Source of the DNA: Planctomycetota bacterium
GTDB taxonomy: Bacteria > Planctomycetota > B15-G4
Assembly (NCBI GenBank): GCA_029259715.1
Contig: JAJDEP010000007.1
Location: 124,001-188,000 of the forward strand
Length of the DNA stretch: 64,000 bases
Reading direction: 5' to 3'
The notes beneath the pieces are model-generated. The model was not told where the DNA came from. It saw only the letters and a program-made list of their open reading frames with translations, and did not search any database. A program made the translations under genes and the position numbers. Every line of letters begins with the position of its first letter. Position 1 is the first letter of the stretch. Shown here piece after piece: positions 55,340 to 62,065 of the stretch.

Positions 55340-57922
55340 ATGACGTCGACGGAGCCAGGCCGCCCGGGGTCGGAGCGAGAGGAGCCGACCCACGGGGCGG
55401 AGACCGCGCCGCGCTACGCGCGGGTGGCGCCGCCGTTGCCGGTGGACGGGCTGTTCACCTACGCCATCCCGCCCGCGCTGGTGGGCCGGGTCCAGCCGGG
55501 CGTGCGGGTGCGCGTGCCCTTCGGCGGTCGGCAGCTCACCGCCATGTGCGTGGGCGTCGACACCACGGCGCCCCCCGGCGTGCGCCTCAAACCCCTGATC
55601 GACCTGGTGGAGGAGGAGCCCCTCGCGAGCGAGGACATCCTTGCGCTCGCCGCGTGGGTGGCGCGGCAGAGCGGGTGCTCGGTGGGCGAGGCCCTCGACG
55701 CGGCTCTGCCGGCGGCGATCAAGAAGGGCCGTCGCACGCGCACCGTGGAGCAGGCGCATCTCGCGGCCGGCCTGCAGGACGATCAACGGCAGGTCCAGCC
55801 CGCCGTCGACGCGCTGCAGGAGAAGCGGCCCAAGCAGGCGCGGGCCCTGCGCATCCTGGCCGACCGCGGCGGCATGCTCGCCGTGCGCGAGCTCATGACC
55901 CTGGCCCACATCAGCCGCTCGCCCCTGCAGAGCCTGGTGAAGGCCGGGCTGGTGACGCTGGCGAAGGTGCCGGTGTCCCACGACCCGCTGGCTGCGCCGG
56001 TGCAGCCCACCGATCCGCTGACCCTCACCGACGAGCAGCGCGCGGCCCACGACCGCATCATGGAGGTGGTCGAAGAGACCTTCGCCGCAGGAGACACGTG
56101 GGACGCTGATGGTGCGGGAGGTGCGCACGCTGCCGCCGCCACCGCCGCCACCGCCGCTGAGGGCGCTCCGGGCGGTCACACCTTCGTGCTGCAGGGTGTG
56201 ACGGGCAGCGGCAAGACCGAGGTCTACCTGCAGGTGCTGCGCAAGGTCGTCGACAGCGGCCGGCAGGGCATCGTGCTGGTGCCCGAGATCAGCCTCACGC
56301 CCCAGACGGTCAAGCGCTTCCGCCAGCGTTTCGAACGGGTGGCCGTGTTGCACAGCCACCTCACCGACGCCGAGCGTCACGACCAGTGGCGCGCTATTCG
56401 CCGCGGCGACGCCGACGTGGTGGTGGGCGCGCGCTCGGCCATCTTCGCGCCGGTGCCGAAGCTCGGCTGCATCATCCTCGACGAGGAGCACGAGACCTCG
56501 TTCAAGCAGCAGAACGTGCCGCGCTACCACGCGCGGGAGGTGGCCGTGGAGCGGGCGCGGCTGGCCGGCGCGGTGACCATCCTGGGCACGGCCACGCCGT
56601 CCCTCGAGGCGTGCGAGCGGGCCGACCGGGGGATCTACGAGCGCCTGCTGCTGCACGAACGCGTGGGCGGCGGCCGCAACCCCGAGGTCATGCTGGTCGA
56701 TCTCACGGTGGAGGAGAAGCGCAAGAGCTACTCCTTCCTCACCGACCCGCTGCGGGCCGCCATGGACGACGCGTTGGCGCGGGGCGGGCAGATCATGCTG
56801 TTCCTCAACCGGCGCGGTTGGTCGTCGGTGATGATCTGCCGCACCTGCCGCGCGACCCTGCACTGCCCGCACTGCGAAGTGTCGATGACCGTGCACAAGC
56901 GGGTGCACCGGGTGCTGTGCCACTACTGCGGCCACGAGACGCCCATCCCGCGCCTGTGCCCCACGCCCGGCTGCGGCAAGCCGCTCTCGCCGTTGGGCTT
57001 CGGCACCGAGAAGGTCGAGCACGAGGTGCGCCAGTCGTTCCTGCACGCGTCCGTCGCGCGCATGGACACCGACACCATGTCGGGGCGCGGCGCCCACGAG
57101 GCGGTGCTGTCCGACTTCGCGGAAGGCCGCGCTCAGGTGCTCATCGGCACGCAGATGATCGCCAAGGGCCTCGACTTCCCCAACGTGCTGCTGGTGGGGG
57201 TGATCTGCGCCGACTCGGCGTTGTTCCTGCCGGATTACCGGGCCGCGGAGCGCACCTTCCAACTGCTGGCCCAGGTCATCGGGCGCACGGGTCGCGGGCC
57301 CAAGGGCGGGCGCGTCGTGGTGCAGGCCTACAACCCGCGCCACTTCGCGATCAAGATGGGCGTGGCCCAGGACTACGAGTCGTTCGCGCGTCACGAGCTG
57401 AAGCAGCGGCACGACGCCGGCTACCCGCCCTACACGCGCCTGGTGCGCGCGGTGGTCCAGGCCAAGAACCGCACCGACGCCGAGACCCGCGCCGCCGAGA
57501 TCGCCGCCGACCTGCGCGCGGTGTTCGATGTGCCGTTGGCCGGGGCGGGTGTGGCGCTGGGTGGGGTACCGGGCGCGGCGCCGGGCGGCCCATCGGGTGG
57601 CGTGCCAGGTGGGACACCGAGCGGAACGCCGGGAAGGTCCGGCGAACTGTTCGGCGCCGACCCGACTCCCGAGACGCCGATCGAGTCGCCTGTCGATGTG
57701 CCGATCGAGTTGCCGGAAGCCGCGGACTACGGCGAGGTCGTCATCCTCGGCCCGGCCATCGCGCCCATCGCGCGGCTCAACGACCGCCACCGCTACCACG
57801 TGGTGGTGAAGTGCCCCGACGACGAGGCGGTGCAGGCCGTGCTCAAGTGCCTCAAGCCCCACGCGCCGCCGTCGAAGAACGTGCGCGTGCTCATCGACGT
57901 CGATCCCATTGCGATGATGTGA
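55340..57922 (+). CDS. priA: Primosomal protein N' (replication restart helicase PriA)
   Basis: PriA recognises stalled forks and reloads DnaB. It has 860 residues. The N-terminal 3'-DNA-binding domain starts RVAPPLPVDGLFTYAIPPALVGRVQPGVRVRVPFGGRQL. Walker A is GVTGSGKTEVYL near 286, and the DEEH box is ILDEEHETSFKQ near 380. The zinc module uses CRTCRATLHCPHC and CHYCGHETPIPRLCPTPGC near 500-545. GTQMIAKGLDFPNVLLVG and QVIGRTGRGPKGG are helicase motifs. A ~60-residue Gly/Pro/Thr-rich insertion lies near 734-794, just before the C-terminal domain. Confidence 0.96.
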   Translation: MTSTEPGRPGSEREEPTHGAETAPRYARVAPPLPVDGLFTYAIPPALVGRVQPGVRVRVPFGGRQLTAMCVGVDTTAPPGVRLKPLIDLVEEEPLASEDILALAAWVARQSGCSVGEALDAALPAAIKKGRRTRTVEQAHLAAGLQDDQRQVQPAVDALQEKRPKQARALRILADRGGMLAVRELMTLAHISRSPLQSLVKAGLVTLAKVPVSHDPLAAPVQPTDPLTLTDEQRAAHDRIMEVVEETFAAGDTWDADGAGGAHAAAATAATAAEGAPGGHTFVLQGVTGSGKTEVYLQVLRKVVDSGRQGIVLVPEISLTPQTVKRFRQRFERVAVLHSHLTDAERHDQWRAIRRGDADVVVGARSAIFAPVPKLGCIILDEEHETSFKQQNVPRYHAREVAVERARLAGAVTILGTATPSLEACERADRGIYERLLLHERVGGGRNPEVMLVDLTVEEKRKSYSFLTDPLRAAMDDALARGGQIMLFLNRRGWSSVMICRTCRATLHCPHCEVSMTVHKRVHRVLCHYCGHETPIPRLCPTPGCGKPLSPLGFGTEKVEHEVRQSFLHASVARMDTDTMSGRGAHEAVLSDFAEGRAQVLIGTQMIAKGLDFPNVLLVGVICADSALFLPDYRAAERTFQLLAQVIGRTGRGPKGGRVVVQAYNPRHFAIKMGVAQDYESFARHELKQRHDAGYPPYTRLVRAVVQAKNRTDAETRAAEIAADLRAVFDVPLAGAGVALGGVPGAAPGGPSGGVPGGTPSGTPGRSGELFGADPTPETPIESPVDVPIELPEAADYGEVVILGPAIAPIARLNDRHRYHVVVKCPDDEAVQAVLKCLKPHAPPSKNVRVLIDVDPIAMM

Positions 57923-57925
57923 ACC

Positions 57926-58504
57926 ATGCAGGCGCGCATTGACCTGACTGCCTTCGACACGGTCCTCGGGCCGGTGGAGCTCGCGTCCTGCGAGCGCGGA
58001 GTGGTCCGCTGCACCCTCCCGGGCGCCGCGCCCGGGTCGGCGCGCGCGTGGATCGAGAAGCACCTGCCCGACGCATCCGTCATCGAGAGCTCGGACTCCG
58101 ATGAGTCGCAAGGCGACGGGTCGCACGTCGAGGGGCAGCACACCGGCGGCTTGCACGCCGAGGCCATCGCCGCCGTGCAGGCCTACGCACAAGGCGACCG
58201 CACCGCCCTCGACGCCATCCCCCTCGACCTGCGCGGCACGCCGTTCCAGCAGGAGGTGTGGGCGCAGCTGCGGGCCATCCCCTACGGCGAGCTGATCAGC
58301 TACGGCGAACTCGCGCGGCGCGTCGGCCGCCCGGGGGCGTCGCGTGCGTGCGGGGCGGCCAACGGCGCGAACCCCGTGCCGCTCTTCGTGCCGTGCCATC
58401 GTGTCATCGCGAGCGACGGAACGCTGGGTGGTTTTGGCGGCGGACGGGCGCTGAAGGTGCGCCTGCTGCAACTCGAGGGGAGCTACGCCGCGACCAAAGG
58501 GTGA
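57926..58504 (+). CDS. ogt: Methylated-DNA-protein cysteine methyltransferase
   Basis: This suicide enzyme removes O6-alkyl groups from guanine. It has 192 residues. LRGTPFQQEVWAQLRAIPYGELISYGELARRVGRPGASRACGAANGANPVPLFVPCHRVIASDGTLGGFGGG holds the helix-turn-helix with the Arg finger and the active-site PCHRV Cys. The N-terminal half is the usual RNase-H-like domain with a short acidic insertion. It begins 3 bp after priA, so the two genes probably form a repair and restart operon. Confidence 0.95.
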   Translation: MQARIDLTAFDTVLGPVELASCERGVVRCTLPGAAPGSARAWIEKHLPDASVIESSDSDESQGDGSHVEGQHTGGLHAEAIAAVQAYAQGDRTALDAIPLDLRGTPFQQEVWAQLRAIPYGELISYGELARRVGRPGASRACGAANGANPVPLFVPCHRVIASDGTLGGFGGGRALKVRLLQLEGSYAATKG

Positions 58505-58518
58505 CGCGCGCGGTGCCT

Positions 58519-58553
58519 ACGCACTCGTTCGCAGATGCGAACTACGGTGCGTG
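58519..58553. repeat. Nested palindrome after ogt
   Basis: GTTCGCA-GA-TGCGAAC (58527-58542) is a perfect 7-bp inverted repeat, flanked by a second pair ACGCAC / GTGCGT. It could be a terminator for priA-ogt or a dimeric repressor site. The rest of the 176-bp gap holds a possible promoter for the beta-helix gene. Confidence 0.6.
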
Positions 58554-58627
58554 CGCGACGACTCCGTGCGGCTTTCGTTGCTGTTCGACATGACGGCACT
58601 TTCATGTGGCAGCAGCGCGACCTGCAT

Positions 58628-58633
58628 TAGGTT
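58628..58633 (+). promoter_or_regulatory. Possible -10 element of the beta-helix gene
   Basis: TAGGTT would start transcription near 58640 and leave a ~41-nt leader containing GGAG before ATG 58681. Confidence 0.35.
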
Positions 58634-58680
58634 GTGGAGCCGCGCGCCGGTCCAGGCGTGCCGACACCGGAGCTCGCCCC

Positions 58681-60636
58681 ATGCCCCTCTTCACGCTGAT
58701 CATCCTGACCCTGCTCTGCTCCCCCCTTGCGGCGCAGGTGACCTACGTGGATGTCAGTGCGACGGGCTCCTCCGACGGCACGTCCTGGGCCGACGCTTTT
58801 CCCGACCTGCAGTCCGGCCTGGCCGGCGCGGCCTCCGGCGAGGTCTGGGTCGCTCGAGGCACCTACCACCCGGGGCTCCCCGGTGATCGCGCGGCGACGT
58901 TCGCGTTGCAGAGCGGCGTCGCCGTCTACGGCGGCTTCGACGGGACGGAGACGAGCCTTTCGCAGCGCGATGTCGACGCGCATCCGACCATCCTCAGCGG
59001 CGACATCGACGACGACGACACCTACGGCGCCGGCCTCAACTGGTGGCAATTCGGCTGGACCGGCAGCCTGAACAACAGCTACCACGTGGTGACGGGGTCG
59101 GGCGCCGACGCCACGGCGCTGCTCGACGGCGTCACGATCCTCGCGGGGCGCGGGGACGACCCGGCCCTGCGCGGCGGCGCCGGCCTGCTCGTCGACGGCG
59201 GCAGCCCGACGTTTCGTCGGGTGACCTTCCAGTACAACGCGGTGGGCTACGGATCGTCGGCCTACCTGGTCGACTGCGCCTCGACATTCGAGCGCTGCGT
59301 CATCAAGGACGCCTACACCTGCAACTGCGGCAACGGCGGCTGGACCAGCGGCATCATCGCGACGGGCACGTCGGACGTGATGTTCGCCGACTGCGATTTT
59401 CTGAATCACTACTACGTGTCGTCCATGAGCCAGGGTCGCGGTGCGGCGCTCAACATCGACCTCGGCGCGCGGGCCACGCTGCTGGGCTGCCGCTTCATCG
59501 GCAACCAGACCGGCAACTTCTATCCCATCGGCGGGGGCACGGCGTACGGCGCCGGCGTGTTCGCCTTCGGTGACGTCGTCGTCGACCGCTGTGAATTCAT
59601 CGACAACTTCGCCCACGCCGGCGCGGGCCTCACCGTGTGGAACGACGCCGTCATCACCAACAGCCTCTTCGCTCGCAACGAGGCGGTCCCGCATGACAAT
59701 GGGGCCGGGTTCGAGGACGGCGACTACGGCGCGGGCCTGCTGACCCTGAGCACCGGTACGGCGCCCGTCGAGGTGACCAACTGCACCTTCGTCGACAACA
59801 ACAGCGAGAAGGGCGCCGGCATCGCGGCCCTCGGAACCCTTGGCGTGACGTTGCGCAACACCGTCATCTACGACAACTACGCCGACCCGTGGTTGCCGAG
59901 CGAAGACCCGGTGTTCATCCTCAAGCAGAACCTCACCGGCAACTACGACGTCGAACACTGCATCGTCGAGGGCCTGCTGCAGACCGAGCCCGGTGAGGAC
60001 CCGCCCGAGCCCGAGAAGTTCCCCGGCTGCCTCGACACCAGCCCGCTGCTGGTGGACATGGCCGGCGGCGACTACCGCCTGAGCGCCGTCTCGCCCGGCA
60101 TCGACGCGGGCGACGCCGACGCGCTGGGTGCCGGCGTCTTGCTCGACCTGGCCGGCGCGCCGCGCCCCTTCGACGATGCGGGCACCGTCGACACCGGCAT
60201 CGGTGCCCAGGCGTTCATGGACATGGGCGCCTACGAGTTCGGCAGCGCACCCGACGGGCCGTGGACCGATCTCGGCTTCGCGCTGGGCGGCGTGCACGGC
60301 GACCCGTCGCTGCTCGGCACCGGCCCGCTCACCGCCGGTACGGCCATGTCCGCCGAGCTGACCAGCGCCCGCGAGAGCGCGCCCGCCTTCCTGTTCGTGG
60401 GCTTCTCCGCGCTCAACCTGAGTGGCTTCTACGGCGGCACGCTGGTGCCCGACTTCAACCCGCCGGGACTGCTGGTCGTCGTGGTCACCGACCCGACGGG
60501 GGAGCTGGCCCTCGGCACCACCTGGCCGGCGGGCATCCCCTCGGGCCTGCAGCTCTTCCTGCAGTACTGGATCGACGATCCGGCGGCGCCCTTCGGCTTC
60601 GCGGCGAGCAACGCGGTGCGGGGGCTGGTGCCGTAG
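58681..60636 (+). CDS. Exported parallel beta-helix protein with planctomycetal C-terminal module
   Basis: The 651-residue protein starts at ATG 58681; the track's 25 extra residues are upstream leader. A short signal peptide (LFTLIILTLLCSPLAAQ) precedes VTYVDVSATGSSDGTSWADAFPDLQSGLAGAASGEVWVARGTYHPG, the start typical of polymorphic beta-helix surface proteins. Helix coils continue to ~500 (YGGFDGTETSLSQRDVDAHPTILSGDI, CTFVDNNSEKGAGIAALGTLGVTLRNTVIYDNY). The last ~120 residues (WTDLGFALGGVHGDPSLLGTG...GFAASNAVRGLVP) form a beta-rich module that I recall in many exported planctomycetal proteins. Adhesion or glycan binding is likely. Confidence 0.87.
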   Translation: MPLFTLIILTLLCSPLAAQVTYVDVSATGSSDGTSWADAFPDLQSGLAGAASGEVWVARGTYHPGLPGDRAATFALQSGVAVYGGFDGTETSLSQRDVDAHPTILSGDIDDDDTYGAGLNWWQFGWTGSLNNSYHVVTGSGADATALLDGVTILAGRGDDPALRGGAGLLVDGGSPTFRRVTFQYNAVGYGSSAYLVDCASTFERCVIKDAYTCNCGNGGWTSGIIATGTSDVMFADCDFLNHYYVSSMSQGRGAALNIDLGARATLLGCRFIGNQTGNFYPIGGGTAYGAGVFAFGDVVVDRCEFIDNFAHAGAGLTVWNDAVITNSLFARNEAVPHDNGAGFEDGDYGAGLLTLSTGTAPVEVTNCTFVDNNSEKGAGIAALGTLGVTLRNTVIYDNYADPWLPSEDPVFILKQNLTGNYDVEHCIVEGLLQTEPGEDPPEPEKFPGCLDTSPLLVDMAGGDYRLSAVSPGIDAGDADALGAGVLLDLAGAPRPFDDAGTVDTGIGAQAFMDMGAYEFGSAPDGPWTDLGFALGGVHGDPSLLGTGPLTAGTAMSAELTSARESAPAFLFVGFSALNLSGFYGGTLVPDFNPPGLLVVVVTDPTGELALGTTWPAGIPSGLQLFLQYWIDDPAAPFGFAASNAVRGLVP

Positions 60637-60695
60637 CGGAGAGGGCGACCTGACGACGTCCTGACGGTCGCCCGACGCTGCGTCCCTCCACCCTG

Positions 60696-60701
60696 TAGGA
60701 T
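60696..60701 (+). promoter_or_regulatory. Possible -10 element of the lipoprotein pair
   Basis: TAGGAT would leave a ~46-nt leader, which contains GGGGGAAGGA before ATG 60754. Confidence 0.4.
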
Positions 60702-60753
60702 GGCGCGGTCGGGCGGGGGCCCGGCATCACGATCCAATGGGGGGGAAGGATCC

Positions 60754-61125
60754 ATGGGACGCCGTCTCGGCTTGCTCGTCCTGACCGTCTTGCTCGGTCT
60801 CGGCACCACCGCGTGCTCGGTGCGCATGGGCGACCTCACCGTCGCCTCGCCGCGCCTGGTCAACCTCGACTCAATCGACCTCGACACCCTGCCCACCAAC
60901 CGCCGGGTCGAGGGCGAGGACAAGGTCTGGGTGATCCTGTTCATCCCTCTGGGGTTGCCCCGCCTCGACGAGGCCATCGAGAACGCCCTCGACCGGGGCG
61001 GCGGTGACGTGATGACCGATATCTCGATCCACCGTGAAGCCTGGTGGTTCTTCATCGGCAAGTCGGGGTTCAAGGTCGTGGGCGATGTGGTCGACACGCG
61101 TCAGCGTTCGGGGATCCAGTCATGA
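60754..61125 (+). CDS. Small lipoprotein, first of a tandem paralogous pair
   Basis: The 123-residue protein starts at ATG 60754, after GGGGAAGGATCC. The signal LGLLVLTVLLGLGTTAC ends in a lipobox. The mature part contains GDLTVASPRLVNLDSIDLDTL, EGEDKVWVILFIPLGLPRLDEAIENALDRGGGDVMTDISIH and KSGFKVVGDVVDTR. These blocks align with the next gene, so the two arose by duplication. The alternating pattern suggests a small alpha/beta fold with paired strands and one helix. Function is unknown. It is joined to its paralogue by ATGA. Confidence 0.78.
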   Translation: MGRRLGLLVLTVLLGLGTTACSVRMGDLTVASPRLVNLDSIDLDTLPTNRRVEGEDKVWVILFIPLGLPRLDEAIENALDRGGGDVMTDISIHREAWWFFIGKSGFKVVGDVVDTRQRSGIQS

Positions 61126-61484
61126 AGACCCTCAACCTGATCGCCCTGGCCGTCATGCTCGCGCTCACGCCGGCATGCGTCATCAACCACGGTGACTACA
61201 CGGTGCTCTCGAGCAAGCTCGTCGACACCAAGGACTTCGACCTCAGCAAGGCCGAGCGCGCGCGCGGGGTCGTCGGCGAGGACTACGTCGAGATCATCAT
61301 CTTCTTCCCCTTCGGGAAGCTGAATCCCACGGTGGAGGGGGCTCTCGACGCGGCCCTGTCCCAGCACGGCGGTGACCTCATGACGGACGTCACGCTGGAG
61401 TACTTCAGCTGGTACATCCCGCTCATCTACGGGCGGGAGGGCTGGCGGGTGAAGGGCGACGTCGTGAGGACGCGCGAGCGCTAG
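61122..61484 (+). CDS. Small lipoprotein, second of a tandem paralogous pair
   Basis: The 120-residue protein starts at ATG 61122, set by the ATGA overlap. The signal LNLIALAVMLALTPAC ends in a lipobox. GDYTVLSSKLVDTKDFDLSKAE, VGEDYVEIIIFFPFGKLNPTVEGALDAALSQHGGDLMTDVTLEYFSWYIPLIYGREGWRVKGDVVRTR parallels the first copy over its whole length. The shared GGDxMTDxxL and GDVVxTR blocks define the family; I do not recognise it. The TAG stop shares the CTAG palindrome with the stop of the convergent sigma factor gene. Confidence 0.78.
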   Translation: MKTLNLIALAVMLALTPACVINHGDYTVLSSKLVDTKDFDLSKAERARGVVGEDYVEIIIFFPFGKLNPTVEGALDAALSQHGGDLMTDVTLEYFSWYIPLIYGREGWRVKGDVVRTRER

Positions 61485-62065
61485 GCGGCCGGTAGGTTGT
61501 CGCCCAAACGCACGAGGGCGCGGCTGTGCAGGAGTTGCGCTGCGTTCTCGCTGCGACCGAGTCGTGCGCCGATCTCGCGGAAGGAGAGCTGCTCGAAGTG
61601 GCGCAGCTCGATCGCGGTGCGCAGGTCGTCGGGCAGGCGCTCGATGGCTTCGGCCAGCCGGTGCTGGTCGTCGCGCTGTTCCGCGACCGACGCCGGGGAG
61701 GGCCGCCCCTGATCAGGCGTGGCGCTGCCTGCCAGGGACTCCGAGAATTCGGAGAAGACCCGTTCGCGCTTGCGGCGCACCGCGTCGCGGATGTTGTTGC
61801 GAGCGATCTCCGTCATCCAGCGCAGCAGCTGGGCCTCGCTGCCGACCCGCACCTGGTCGATGTCACGCGCCGCTTCGATCAAGGCGCCCTGGAGGAAGTC
61901 GGCCGACTCGGCCACGCGTCGCGCGGGTTTGCCCATCATGATGCGGATGCGAGCGAGCAGGCGCTCCTGGTAACGCGCAAGCAGCGGGTCGAGGTGGGTG
62001 CGATCGCCGGCGTGGACACGACGCAGCAGCTCGAGACTCTCGGCGAGTTGGGTGTCGTCGCTCAT
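61481..62065 (-). CDS. ECF-type RNA polymerase sigma factor
   Basis: The 194-residue protein starts at ATG 62065, set by the ATGA overlap with the upstream WD40 gene. Region 2 includes LDPLLARYQERLLARIRIMMGKPARRVAESADFLQGALIEAARD and LLRWMTEIARNNIRDAVRRKR, which bind core polymerase and the -10 element. Region 4 (RLPDDLRTAIELRHFEQLSFREIGARLGRSENAAQLLHSRALVRLGD) is a helix-turn-helix for the -35 element. The length and motifs fit the planctomycete-type ECF groups that are encoded next to Ser/Thr kinases. It probably relays a signal from the coupled WD40/kinase protein. Confidence 0.92.
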   Translation of the reverse strand: MSDDTQLAESLELLRRVHAGDRTHLDPLLARYQERLLARIRIMMGKPARRVAESADFLQGALIEAARDIDQVRVGSEAQLLRWMTEIARNNIRDAVRRKRERVFSEFSESLAGSATPDQGRPSPASVAEQRDDQHRLAEAIERLPDDLRTAIELRHFEQLSFREIGARLGRSENAAQLLHSRALVRLGDNLPAA

